Positions 1 through 8,588 of a stretch of DNA of 64,000 bases are shown here, one piece after another. A program made the position numbers and the translations under genes. Position 1 is the first letter of the stretch. The number at the start of each line of letters is the position of its first letter. Origin of the DNA: Bacteroidales bacterium (GTDB lineage: Bacteria > Bacteroidota > Bacteroidia > Bacteroidales > UBA3824); assembly GCA_016293845.1 (NCBI GenBank), contig JAEDDH010000001.1:323441-387440 (forward strand), read 5' to 3'. Below the pieces are notes generated by a model. The model had not been told where the DNA came from and did not search any database. It worked only from the letters and a program-made list of their open reading frames with translations.

Positions 1-1
1 C

Positions 2-694
2 GACCCCCGTTTTATCGGTATCGATCCTAAAAATCTTATAATCTCGTACAACGATACCGCCCTCGCTATTAAAAAGCGTATCGTAGATGCTTGTAACAAG
101 GCTAAAAATGCTGATTACTCGCTTTTTATCTACTATGCTGGTCACGGTATCATCAACCCTGACAACCTCAACGTTTACCTTACTGGTCGCGACACCTGTC
201 AGAAGTACCTTAACGAAACGGGTATTGCCCTTGCCGGTTTGCGCGAGGCTGTAAAACGCTCTTACGCTGGTGCTAAGGTTGTAGTGATTGACGCTTGTCA
301 CAGTGGTCAGATCCACAAGTTGACTGGTTTTAACGTTCCTTCAATGGCTGAGTTTGCCGGTGTGCATATTGTTTCGTCTACTTCGGAAGACGAGTGCGCT
401 CTTTTTAACAAGCGTAATCCTGATATGCCTACCTACTTTACCGACGCTCTTGTTAAGCGAGTTCGCGGTGGTATCAACAATGGTAAGGATTATATTACTC
501 TTGGTGAGGTAGTTGACGATATTAAGGCTGAGTTTCGTAACCTTGGTTACCCTTTGCCTATCCAGTCGCGCATCGGTGATACTTTTAAGGCTCCTTTTGC
601 TAAAAACGTTGCCGCTCCTAAGGATTTCGTTGCAATGCCTGAGCCTAAAAGTTTTGTAGGACGTGCTTTGATGAGACTTTCGTTTATGATGTAA
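2..694 (+). CDS. Caspase-like (C14 family) peptidase, 5' end outside window
   Basis: The frame is open from base 2, so the N-terminus lies upstream. The catalytic dyad of the caspase/metacaspase fold is visible: His in YYAGHG (codon 143-145) and Cys in DACHSG (codon 296-298), each after a hydrophobic strand (SLFIYYAGHG, VVVIDACHSG). The rest of the p20-like domain follows, with an STSEDE segment. The last 35 residues are Pro/Lys-rich without a clear domain. Bacteroidota metacaspases usually cleave after Arg/Lys; their roles are mostly unknown. No signal peptide can be judged because the start is missing. A hairpin terminator follows. Confidence 0.85.
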   Translation, partial: DPRFIGIDPKNLIISYNDTALAIKKRIVDACNKAKNADYSLFIYYAGHGIINPDNLNVYLTGRDTCQKYLNETGIALAGLREAVKRSYAGAKVVVIDACHSGQIHKLTGFNVPSMAEFAGVHIVSSTSEDECALFNKRNPDMPTYFTDALVKRVRGGINNGKDYITLGEVVDDIKAEFRNLGYPLPIQSRIGDTFKAPFAKNVAAPKDFVAMPEPKSFVGRALMRLSFMM

Positions 695-733
695 TCTTAC
701 ATTTAATCGTTTAGTTCTCATTGATATAAAAAA

Positions 734-765
734 GGGACTTCGAATTTTCGGAGTCTCTTTTTTTT
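734..765. terminator. Terminator after caspase-like gene
   Basis: A 10-bp stem (GGGACTTCGA paired with TCGGAGTCTC, two G-T pairs) is followed by a run of eight T on the plus strand. An A-run on the left side means it could also stop transcription leaving yggS on the minus strand. Confidence 0.8.
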
Positions 766-779
766 GTGCCTATTATTGA

Positions 780-808
780 GGGCGGACGCACACGAGGTAC
801 GCCCCTAC
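780..808. repeat. REP-like GC-rich inverted repeat at the 3' end of yggS
   Basis: GC-rich imperfect palindrome (GGGCGGAC and GTACGCCC around GCACACGAG) in AT-rich surroundings. Read on the minus strand it begins GTAGGGGCGTACC, the style of repetitive extragenic palindromes found in many bacteria. The yggS stop codon (805-807) lies inside it. The metH 3' end has a related hairpin. Copy number in the genome cannot be seen here. Confidence 0.45.
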
Positions 809-1479
809 CCTTTTTGCGAATAATCTCTTTCTCCGAAAATGGCTGACCCAATTCGGATTATGGTGCTGTGGTTTTTGATGGCGATGGGATAATCGTCGGT
901 CATTCCCATTGATATTTCGGTAAATGATGGTGGATTGTAACGCTCTTTGATACAGGAGAATAAGTCGGCTAATTGACCAAATTCTTTATCTATCTGCTCT
1001 TCGTCGTCGGTGTTGGTGGCCACGGTCATTAAACCATTGATTGAAACATTGGGATATTGGTCAAAGGCTTTGGTTTCAAAGAGTTGGATAATGTCATCCT
1101 TTGTAAATCCTGTTTTTGTCGCCTCTTCTGCCACTTTTAATTGAAGCAAGCATCTGATTGTGTGGCTGTGTTTTGCTGCGTGTTTATTTATTTCGGCAAG
1201 AAGTTTCTCACTGTCAACACTATGAATCATATAAACAAACGGCGCGATGTATTTTACCTTGTTGGTTTGCAAATGACCTATCATGTGCCAGTTGATATCT
1301 TTGGGCAAATGGTCGAATTTTGATGCCATCTCCAATGCGTGGTTTTCGCCAAAGTCGCGCTGTCCAATGTTGTAAAATCCCATGATGTCGTCTTCGGGTT
1401 TTGTCTTGGAAACCGCGAGCAAAAGTACGTTTTCAGGGATAGATTTTTTTATGTCGTTGTAGTTAGAAATATTCACCAT
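805..1479 (-). CDS. yggS: YggS/PROSC-type pyridoxal phosphate homeostasis protein
   Basis: 224 residues, the usual size for this alanine-racemase-fold family without racemase activity. The PLP lysine is K25 in LAVSKTKP. The family signature near the C-terminus, SMGMTDDYPIAIKN followed by IRIGSAIFGER, binds the phosphate of PLP. Family members carry PLP and keep B6 vitamers and some amino-acid pools balanced in the cytoplasm. It lies downstream of cdd on the same strand, separated by 142 bases holding a G-rich tract. The C-terminus (DYSQKG) runs into a REP-like palindrome that supplies the stop codon. Confidence 0.95.
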   Translation of the reverse strand: MVNISNYNDIKKSIPENVLLLAVSKTKPEDDIMGFYNIGQRDFGENHALEMASKFDHLPKDINWHMIGHLQTNKVKYIAPFVYMIHSVDSEKLLAEINKHAAKHSHTIRCLLQLKVAEEATKTGFTKDDIIQLFETKAFDQYPNVSINGLMTVATNTDDEEQIDKEFGQLADLFSCIKERYNPPSFTEISMGMTDDYPIAIKNHSTIIRIGSAIFGERDYSQKG

Positions 1480-1523
1480 CTTAAAGTAATACTTTAACTG
1501 ATTATATATTACTATTTAATACT

Positions 1524-1559
1524 GTGATAAATTAATATCACCCCCCTCCCCCACTCCCC
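1524..1559. other. Palindrome plus G-rich (minus strand) tract between cdd and yggS
   Basis: GTGATA (1524-1529) and TATCAC (1536-1541) form a 6-bp inverted repeat about 45 bases upstream of the yggS start, operator-like in size. Next to it, 1541-1559 is almost pure C on the plus strand, so a transcript running from cdd into yggS would carry runs of six, five and four G, able in principle to form a G-quadruplex. Function is not known. Confidence 0.4.
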
Positions 1560-1591
1560 TACCGGGATTTTTGGGTTTTTATTTGATTTTA

Positions 1592-1616
1592 TAACTAATT
1601 GGTTATTAATTAGTTA
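1592..1616. repeat. AT-rich inverted repeat just after cdd
   Basis: Nine-base perfect arms, TAACTAATT (1592-1600) and AATTAGTTA (1608-1616), around a 7-base loop, starting 6 bases past the cdd stop. The minus-strand side has no long U-run, so it is a weak terminator candidate; it may protect the RNA end or bind a protein. Confidence 0.4.
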
Positions 1617-1621
1617 TGAAA

Positions 1622-2101
1622 TTATTTTAAAAATTCGCTACCGAAACTTAGCGGCAGTAAGTCGCTGATACTGTTGACGATAAAGCAACGATCTTTGGCA
1701 GCGAGAATAATTTTTATGGGCGTAGAGAATCGCTGTTCTGCTTCTAAAAGTGCTTGCCGGCAAGCACCGCAAGGAGTGATGGGTGTATTAAGAAAATCGC
1801 CGTTGGTAAAAGCAGTGATTGCCAATGTTTTTATGGCTTTGTCGGGGTATTGCGAATTGGCAAAAAACATAGCGGTTCGCTCGGCGCAGAGTCCCGACGG
1901 ATAGGCGGCGTTTTCTTGGTTGGTGCCGTTAACAATTGTTCCGTCGCTGAGGCGAATTGCTGCCGAAACGCTGAACTTAGAATACGGCGAGTAAGAGTGG
2001 TTTACAAATTTTTCGGCGCTCTCTACGAGTGCGAGGTCTTCGGGTGCGAGTTCTGATTTGCTGCACTCGGTCATCTTTATATTAATGTCAATTGTCTTCA
2101 T
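1622..2101 (-). CDS. cdd: Cytidine deaminase
   Basis: 159 residues, typical of the small tetrameric cytidine deaminases that turn cytidine and deoxycytidine into uridine and deoxyuridine for pyrimidine salvage. The zinc site is complete: C72-A73-E74 (Glu is the proton shuttle) and C111/C114 in PCGACRQ. The upstream substrate region NQENAAYPSGL also matches. Residues 1-20 before EDLALVESA look like a lineage extension; a second Met (residue 11, base 2071) is a possible alternative start. It could share a transcript with yggS. Confidence 0.96.
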   Translation of the reverse strand: MKTIDINIKMTECSKSELAPEDLALVESAEKFVNHSYSPYSKFSVSAAIRLSDGTIVNGTNQENAAYPSGLCAERTAMFFANSQYPDKAIKTLAITAFTNGDFLNTPITPCGACRQALLEAEQRFSTPIKIILAAKDRCFIVNSISDLLPLSFGSEFLK

Positions 2102-2117
2102 AATTTAATAAGTTTTA

Positions 2118-2155
2118 TAAAAAATGCCGCAGATTTATATTCCACGGCATTTTTA
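2118..2155 (-). terminator. Terminator after sucD
   Basis: AATGCCG/CGGCATT hairpin between the sucD stop and cdd. On the minus strand the stem is followed by TTTTTT, a good intrinsic terminator; the plus strand side also has a short T-run. Confidence 0.75.
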
Positions 2156-2184
2156 TTATAACGAAATAAAAATATGTGTCAAAT

Positions 2185-3057
2185 TTACTTCTTTAAGGCT
2201 TCGAGCATTTTTTTGCCAAGGTCGGCGGGCGACTCTGCTACTGTAATGCCACATTCGCGCATAATCTGCATTTTTGCTGCGGCTGTGTCTGCTTTGCCAC
2301 CGATAATAGCACCTGCGTGACCCATACGGCGACCTTTTGGTGCGGTTTGTCCGGCAATGAAACCTACAACGGGTTTTGTGCCGTGCTCTTTGATCCAGTA
2401 TGCGGCGTCGGTTTCCATAGAACCTCCGATTTCGCCAATCATAATGATGCCTTCGGTGTCAGGGTCAGCCATAAAGAGTTTTACAGCGTCGAGAGTGGTG
2501 GTGCCGATGATGGGGTCACCTCCAATACCGATAGCGGTTGTCTGTCCGAGTCCGGCTTTTGTAACTTGGTCAACAGCCTCGTATGTTAATGTGCCTGAGC
2601 GCGATACGATGCCGATATGACCTTTTTGGAAAATGAATCCAGGCATAATGCCAACCTTAGCCTCGCCTACGGTAAGAATTCCTGGACAGTTGGGACCGAT
2701 TAAGCGGCAGTCTTTGTCTTTAAGGAACTCTTTCACCTTTACCATATCCTGAGTGGGAATGCCTTCGGTGATGCAGACTATAACTTTGATACCCGAATCG
2801 GCTGCCTCCATAATAGAGTCGGCAGCAAAAGCGGGTGGTACAAAAATGCAACTTACGTTAGCGCCTGTCTTGTCGACAGCCTCTTTAACGGTGTTGAACA
2901 CGGGACGGTCTAAATGAGTTTGTCCGCCTTTTCCGGGGGTAACTCCGCCCACAACGTTGGTGCCGTATTCAATCATCTGTCCGGCGTGAAAAGTGCCTTC
3001 GCTGCCGGTAAAGCCCTGAACTATAACTTTTGAATCTTTGTTTACAAGTATACTCAT
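2185..3057 (-). CDS. sucD: Succinyl-CoA ligase (ADP-forming), alpha subunit
   Basis: 290 residues, full length for the alpha subunit, which carries the phosphohistidine and the CoA-binding Rossmann domain. Visible features: GFTGSEGTFH (15-24) for CoA, GPNCPGI in the middle, and the active-site H247 in MGHAGAIIGG. The enzyme interconverts succinyl-CoA and succinate with ATP formation in the TCA or branched fermentation pathway. It needs a beta subunit (sucC), which is normally the gene just upstream; here the upstream neighbour is a divergent transporter, so sucC must be elsewhere. It has its own promoter and terminator. Confidence 0.96.
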   Translation of the reverse strand: MSILVNKDSKVIVQGFTGSEGTFHAGQMIEYGTNVVGGVTPGKGGQTHLDRPVFNTVKEAVDKTGANVSCIFVPPAFAADSIMEAADSGIKVIVCITEGIPTQDMVKVKEFLKDKDCRLIGPNCPGILTVGEAKVGIMPGFIFQKGHIGIVSRSGTLTYEAVDQVTKAGLGQTTAIGIGGDPIIGTTTLDAVKLFMADPDTEGIIMIGEIGGSMETDAAYWIKEHGTKPVVGFIAGQTAPKGRRMGHAGAIIGGKADTAAAKMQIMRECGITVAESPADLGKKMLEALKK

Positions 3058-3086
3058 TGTTGTAAATGTAGTTTTATTTTGCGCCC

Positions 3087-3118
3087 CAAATTTATGGCAA
3101 ATTTTTTATAAGAACAAA
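3087..3118 (-). promoter_or_regulatory. Promoter of sucD
   Basis: Minus-strand TAAATTTG (3087-3094) with TTTG (3115-3118) 20 bases upstream fits the Bacteroidota -7/-33 promoter. It supports sucD as a single-gene transcript. Confidence 0.6.
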
Positions 3119-3245
3119 AAATATTTGTTTTTTTTTCAAAAATGTTTTCGGGAGTTGTTTTTAACATAAATAATTGTTAGTTTTGGCAATATTTTTTTGC
3201 AAAGCAAGTTTGAATAAAACAAAGTAGAACTCAGAACATTACAAA

Positions 3246-6200
3246 ATGAACGAATCGATATTGAAGGCACTGATGCAGATGTTTGCGATAGTGGCGACGG
3301 TAGATAGTGAAGGAGTCTCCGCCGACGCTCGTAAAATCGTAGAGTCATACCTGAAACTTCAACTGAGCCAGTCGGTTGCCGCCGAATACCTCAACCTTTT
3401 CGACAAATATCTCGAAGAGCAGAGCGGTAGCGTGCGCAAACACACCGATGGCACACAGAGCAAGCGAAATTCTCGAAACTCGGTAAAAGTGTTGAAAATA
3501 TGTAACGAAATTAATGAAACCCTAGAACAATACGACAAAATTATTGTTGTAATACGTCTTTTGGAGTTTGTGGGAAGCAACGTTACCGATAAAGAACTCG
3601 ACTTTATCAACACCGTGGCCGACACCTTTAATATTACATTCGAAGAATACAACGACCTCAAAAGTTTTGTAATATACGACGTTGTCCAAATTGTTGACCA
3701 ATCGCAACTGATGATTGTTAATTCTAAACAGCAGTTGGACGGCAGTTTGCAAAACGTTAAGCACAATTTTGAAAAAAATCTCAAAGGCAACCTGCTCATC
3801 TTCCGTATGAAGAGTAGCAACATTTTGTTTGTGAAATACTTAGGCGAAGAAGACGTTTTGCTCAACAGTTCGCCACTTGTGCCTAAGCGCACATACGTGT
3901 TTGGCAACGGCGCTGTGCTCAAAAACTCCAAAATCACAACTATATATTATAGTGATGTTGCGGGAAGATTTATTCAAGCCGAGCAAAAGTCGAAAATTGA
4001 GTTCCGTGCCGAAAATATCGAGTTTTACTATCCCAACAGCGACAACGGCATTCATCGTTTCTCGTTTTACGAAGAATCTGGAAACCTTATTGGCATTATG
4101 GGCGGCAGCGGCGTAGGCAAAAGTACGCTATTAAACTTGCTCATAGGTAGTTACCCATTAGCAGGCGGACGTATTCTTATCAATGGCTACGATTATACCA
4201 AAGAACCCGAAAGTCTCAAAGGTGTGATAGGCTATGTACCTCAGGACGACCTACTTATGGAAGAACTTACCGTTTTCCAAAACCTATATTTCAACGCCAA
4301 ACTCTGTTTTAGCAATTTTAACGAAGAACAAATTGTAACGGCGGTAAACAAGATTCTGCTCGAAATGGATCTGTTTGAGATTAAGGATCTTAAAGTAGGC
4401 GATCCGCTCAATAAGTTTATATCCGGCGGTCAGCGCAAACGTTTGAATATTGCATTGGAACTTATCCGCGAGCCCTCAGTGATGATTGTTGACGAACCTA
4501 CGTCGGGACTTTCATCCGCAGACTCTGAAATGGTGATGTCGCTATTTAAAGAGCAGACTATCAAAGGAAAACTCGTAATTGTAAACATCCATCAGCCGTC
4601 GAGCGATATTTTCAAAATGTTCGACAAGATATTGGTGATGGACAAAGGCGGCTATCCCGCTTACTACGGCAACCCGCTCGACGCAATTGTTTATTTCAAG
4701 AAGATAAACAACAGTGTATCAGCCAACGAGAGCGAATGTCCTGTGTGCGGCAACGTTAATCCAGAGCAAGTTTTGGAGCAACTCGAAGCCAAGTGTGTAA
4801 ACGAGTACGGAAAACTCACCCGCAACCGCAAAGTGTCGCCCAAAGAGTGGTATGAACTTTATAATGAGAACATTGCGCCCAAAATTGAGGAGCGTGGCGA
4901 ACAGCAGAAGAAAGAAAAAAGCGAATTACCCGAAAATAAATTCTCTGTTCCCGGATTGTTCGGACAGTTTAAAATATTTGCAAAACGCAACATATTGTCG
5001 AAACTTGCCGACCGTCAGTACTTGTTCATCAACTTGTTAGAGTCGCCGGTATTGGCTTTTGTACTTGCATTCTTTGTAAAATATTTCAGCGGAACGCACG
5101 AAAATCCCGGTGAATATATCTTTGCTAACAACGAAAATATTCCAGCATACATATTTATATGTGTGATTTGTGCAATGTTTATCGGCTTGACTGTGAGCGC
5201 CGAAGAGATTATTCGCGATTTGAAGATATTAAACCGAGAACGATTCTTGAACCTGAGTTGGACAAGTTATATCAACTCCAAAATTGCAGTTTTGTTTGGA
5301 ATTTCTGCAATTCAAACACTCTCGTTCGCACTTGTGGGCAACTTCATTTTAGAGATAAAAGGCTTAAACTTAGAGTATTGGCTGATACTATTTTCAGTGT
5401 CGGCACTTGCCAATTTGATTGGCTTAAACATATCCTCGGCATTGAAAAGCGTGGTTAACATCTACATTCTTATACCTTTTATAATAGTGCCACAATTGCT
5501 TTTCAGCGGTGTTTTGGTGAACTTTGGCAAGATGCACAAGAGCGTAGCCTCAGTAGAGTACGTTCCGCTTGTGGGCGACGCAATGCCTACACGATGGGCA
5601 TTTGAGGCGTTGGCTTTGGCGCAATTCAAAGATAATGAATACTTTAAGCATTTCTTTGCTATCGAACAAGAAATCTCCAAAAACAACTACATATCAGTAT
5701 TTTTAATTCCTAATTTGGAGGAACGCATCAACGACACCAAAAAAGCCATTAAAACTGGCGGCAACCCCAACGAGATTGCCCGTAATCTCGGCATTATCAA
5801 GACTATGGTGTCAGAATTGTCTACCTCAGAAGGCGAACGTTTCGACCGTGTGGACGAGATTACTCCCGAAAAATTCTCCGACAATGTGGCTTATTATCTC
5901 AATATTTTCTTAGACAAAGTTAAGTCGGAATGTGAAGATTTTCAGTACTCTGCCACCGAAAAACGCGACTACATCTTTGCAGATATGGTAGAAAAATACG
6001 GCAGCCGTGAAGCAATTTTTGAACTTCAAGAAAAATACCACAACAAAAAGTTGGAAGAGTATATGCTGAATAAGAACGAGTTAGAGAAGGTTCTTGAGTC
6101 AAACGGACGCCTTATCCAGCAGAAAGACCCCGCATATCAGATACCACGATTTACCAACGGACGTGCGCCATTCTACGCACCTGTTAAGCGTTTGGGCAGT

Positions 6201-6344
6201 TTGACAATCGACACATTTTGGTTCAATACAGTGGTTATATGGTTGATAACCATATTCTTCTATTTGGCGTTGAGGTTCACGTGGCTCAAATCGTTGCTTG
6301 GATTCTTCGGCAGGATTTCGTTGAAGAAAAAATTGTCGGAGTAG
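3246..6344 (+). CDS. TerB-ABC transporter fusion, ABCG-like half transporter
   Basis: 1032 residues. Residues 1-140 hold two helical repeats like a TerB domain (MFAIVATVDSEGVS and LLEFVGSNVTDKELD). A linker of about 130 residues leads to an ABC ATPase with Walker A GGSGVGKST (about 286), signature SGGQRKRLN (about 392), Walker B VMIVDEPTSG (about 413) and the switch His in IHQPSS, in the ATPase-then-membrane order of ABCG/White proteins. A CPVCG motif lies near 498. Five hydrophobic segments between about 590 and 780 form an ABC2-type permease; one more lies near 1005-1022 after a long soluble insert. Substrate is unknown. It sits alone between sucD and iorA. Confidence 0.85.
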   Translation: MNESILKALMQMFAIVATVDSEGVSADARKIVESYLKLQLSQSVAAEYLNLFDKYLEEQSGSVRKHTDGTQSKRNSRNSVKVLKICNEINETLEQYDKIIVVIRLLEFVGSNVTDKELDFINTVADTFNITFEEYNDLKSFVIYDVVQIVDQSQLMIVNSKQQLDGSLQNVKHNFEKNLKGNLLIFRMKSSNILFVKYLGEEDVLLNSSPLVPKRTYVFGNGAVLKNSKITTIYYSDVAGRFIQAEQKSKIEFRAENIEFYYPNSDNGIHRFSFYEESGNLIGIMGGSGVGKSTLLNLLIGSYPLAGGRILINGYDYTKEPESLKGVIGYVPQDDLLMEELTVFQNLYFNAKLCFSNFNEEQIVTAVNKILLEMDLFEIKDLKVGDPLNKFISGGQRKRLNIALELIREPSVMIVDEPTSGLSSADSEMVMSLFKEQTIKGKLVIVNIHQPSSDIFKMFDKILVMDKGGYPAYYGNPLDAIVYFKKINNSVSANESECPVCGNVNPEQVLEQLEAKCVNEYGKLTRNRKVSPKEWYELYNENIAPKIEERGEQQKKEKSELPENKFSVPGLFGQFKIFAKRNILSKLADRQYLFINLLESPVLAFVLAFFVKYFSGTHENPGEYIFANNENIPAYIFICVICAMFIGLTVSAEEIIRDLKILNRERFLNLSWTSYINSKIAVLFGISAIQTLSFALVGNFILEIKGLNLEYWLILFSVSALANLIGLNISSALKSVVNIYILIPFIIVPQLLFSGVLVNFGKMHKSVASVEYVPLVGDAMPTRWAFEALALAQFKDNEYFKHFFAIEQEISKNNYISVFLIPNLEERINDTKKAIKTGGNPNEIARNLGIIKTMVSELSTSEGERFDRVDEITPEKFSDNVAYYLNIFLDKVKSECEDFQYSATEKRDYIFADMVEKYGSREAIFELQEKYHNKKLEEYMLNKNELEKVLESNGRLIQQKDPAYQIPRFTNGRAPFYAPVKRLGSLTIDTFWFNTVVIWLITIFFYLALRFTWLKSLLGFFGRISLKKKLSE

Positions 6345-6364
6345 AAAAATTATTTATAATTTTG
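6333..6364 (+). promoter_or_regulatory. Promoter of iorAB
   Basis: TTG (6333-6335) and TAATTTTG (6357-6364) with 21 bases between them match the Bacteroidota -33/-7 pattern, 28 bases before the iorA start. Confidence 0.6.
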
Positions 6365-6392
6365 CCCCAAAAAAATTGAAAATATAAAACAA

Positions 6393-7991
6393 ATGCAAAA
6401 AAAACTATTGTTAGGCGTTGAAGCCATAGCCCAAGGAGCCATCGACGGCGGTCTGTCGGGCGTATACGCCTATCCGGGGACACCGTCCACCGAAATTACT
6501 GAATATATAGAATCAAATCCCGTAGCCATTGAGCGCAACCTTCACCGTCAATGGTCGGCAAACGAAAAAACCGCAATGGAAGCCGCTCTGGGCATGAGTT
6601 ACGCAGGCAAACGTGCTATGGTTTGTATGAAACACGTAGGTATGAACGTTTGCGCCGACGCTTTTGTAAACTCCGCAGTTACAGGTATTAACGGCGGTAT
6701 TGTGGTGGTAGCAGCCGACGACCCGTCGATGCACTCGTCGCAAAACGAGCAAGACAGCCGCTTTTATGGCGACTTTGCTTTGATCACAATTCTTGAACCC
6801 TCCACACAGCAGCAGGCCTACGATATGGCTTACAGCGCGTTTGAGATTTCAGAAAAGACTGGTCTTCCTGTTTTGATTCGCATCACCACACGTCTTGCAC
6901 ATTCGCGCAGCACTGTAGAAACCAAAGAGTTAAAGAGCGAAAACGAAGTTCATTTTCCTGCCGACCCACGTCAATTTGTGCTTCTTCCTGCAATTGCAAA
7001 ACGCCGTTACGCCAACTTGCTCAAAATGCAGGAGGTTTTGGGCGACAATTCTGAAAAATCGGCATACAATACATTTGAAGACGCTAAATCTAAAACAGGC
7101 ATTGTGGCTTGCGGCATAGCCTACAACTATCTTAAAGAGACTTTCAACGGCAACATCCCCTATCCTACCCTTCATATTGGTCAATATCCGTTGCCAATTA
7201 AGCAGATAGAGCAACTTGCCGAAAAATGCGATGAAATTATCGTTTTGGAAGAAGGCTATCCGTTTGTAGAACAGAAGATTAAAGGCATTTCGCAAAAAAT
7301 AAAAATCAAAGGCAAATTAGACGGAACTCTGCCCCGTCAGGGTGAGTTGAATCCCGATATTACCAACGAAGCATTTGGCATAAAGTCTAAAAAACAATAC
7401 GTTACACCCGAACTTGTTTCGCCCCGTCCGCCGGCTCTCTGCCAAGGTTGCAGTCACGCCGATATGTACGAGGTGCTCAATCAAGTGATGCAAGAGATGG
7501 GCAGCAACCGTGTGTTCGGCGATATTGGATGTTACACCCTTGGAGCGTTGCCGCCTTACGTGGCAATCAACTCTACCGTGGATATGGGCGCGTCGATTAC
7601 AATGGCAAAAGGTGCAGCCGATTCAGGCGTAAAACACGCCGTAGCAGTGATTGGCGACTCTACTTTTGTACACTCAGGCATGACAGGACTTTTGGATGCA
7701 GTTATCGAAAATACTCCTATCACAGTGATAATCAGCGACAACTCAACCACAGCAATGACTGGCGGACAGAAATCGCACGGCGAAAACCGTATTGAAAAAA
7801 TCTGTCTTGGTCTCGGCGTTGACCGCGAACATCTCCACATCATCACCCCGATGAAAAACAAACACGACGAAATGTTTAAGGTAATTAAGCAAGAAGTTGA
7901 TTATCAAGGCGTTTCGGTAATTATTTCGCAACGCGAATGTATACGCACGGCAGCACGCAAAGCCGCCAAGAAAAGAGCAAACCTCAAATAA
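6393..7991 (+). CDS. iorA: Indolepyruvate:ferredoxin oxidoreductase, alpha subunit
   Basis: 532 residues. The enzyme oxidatively decarboxylates aryl 2-oxo acids (from Trp, Phe, Tyr) to acyl-CoA while reducing ferredoxin. The N-terminal pyrimidine-binding half contains YAYPGTPSTEIT; the C-terminal half has the thiamine diphosphate site LCQGCSH, GDIGCYTLG and GDSTFVHSGM followed by ISDNSTTAMTGGQ. Many archaeal IorA proteins end with a two-cluster ferredoxin domain; none is visible here, since the protein ends in a basic tail with a single Cys. iorB follows after 9 bases. Confidence 0.94.
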   Translation: MQKKLLLGVEAIAQGAIDGGLSGVYAYPGTPSTEITEYIESNPVAIERNLHRQWSANEKTAMEAALGMSYAGKRAMVCMKHVGMNVCADAFVNSAVTGINGGIVVVAADDPSMHSSQNEQDSRFYGDFALITILEPSTQQQAYDMAYSAFEISEKTGLPVLIRITTRLAHSRSTVETKELKSENEVHFPADPRQFVLLPAIAKRRYANLLKMQEVLGDNSEKSAYNTFEDAKSKTGIVACGIAYNYLKETFNGNIPYPTLHIGQYPLPIKQIEQLAEKCDEIIVLEEGYPFVEQKIKGISQKIKIKGKLDGTLPRQGELNPDITNEAFGIKSKKQYVTPELVSPRPPALCQGCSHADMYEVLNQVMQEMGSNRVFGDIGCYTLGALPPYVAINSTVDMGASITMAKGAADSGVKHAVAVIGDSTFVHSGMTGLLDAVIENTPITVIISDNSTTAMTGGQKSHGENRIEKICLGLGVDREHLHIITPMKNKHDEMFKVIKQEVDYQGVSVIISQRECIRTAARKAAKKRANLK

Positions 7992-8000
7992 ATCAGAACA

Positions 8001-8588
8001 ATGAAGACAGACATCATATTAGCAGGAGTTGGCGGTCAGGGAATCCTTTCAATTGCCTCGTGCATAGGCGTGGCCGCTATGAACGAAAACCTTTACGTAA
8101 AACAATCGGAACTCCACGGAATGAGTCAGCGCGGCGGTGCGGTACAATCGCATTTTCGCCTGAGCGACAAGCCCGTATATTCCGACCAAATACCTCTGGG
8201 CGAGGCAGATATAATCCTTTCGGTAGAGCCGATGGAGGCACTCAGATACCTGCCGTGGCTTAGCGCAGAGGGTATGGTTGTTACCGACAGCACACCTTTT
8301 ATTAATATACCCAATTATCCCGAGCCCGAAACCATCACAGCCGAGATAAAGAAATTGAAAAAGCACGTGCTCATCGACGCCAACAGTCTTGCCACAGAAA
8401 TAAAATCGCCCAAAAGCGCCAACATCGTAATGCTCGGTGCAGCGTCGAAATATTTACAAGTTTCGTTCAAGTCGCTCGAAAACGCACTTGAAGAGATATT
8501 CAAATCAAAAGGCGCAGCAGTGGTTGACGTAAACAAACAGGCACTCAACCTTGGACGCGAATACACCGAAAAGTATATCTGCGGATAA
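8001..8588 (+). CDS. iorB: Indolepyruvate:ferredoxin oxidoreductase, beta subunit
   Basis: 195 residues, the gamma-type domain of 2-oxoacid:ferredoxin oxidoreductases, which binds CoA. It opens with DIILAGVGGQGIL and continues with KQSELHGMSQRGGAVQSHFR, both family hallmarks. It pairs with IorA just upstream; the stop codon abuts the start of the next gene, so iorA, iorB and the SDR gene are one operon. It supports fermentative use of aromatic amino acids. Confidence 0.95.
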   Translation: MKTDIILAGVGGQGILSIASCIGVAAMNENLYVKQSELHGMSQRGGAVQSHFRLSDKPVYSDQIPLGEADIILSVEPMEALRYLPWLSAEGMVVTDSTPFINIPNYPEPETITAEIKKLKKHVLIDANSLATEIKSPKSANIVMLGAASKYLQVSFKSLENALEEIFKSKGAAVVDVNKQALNLGREYTEKYICG

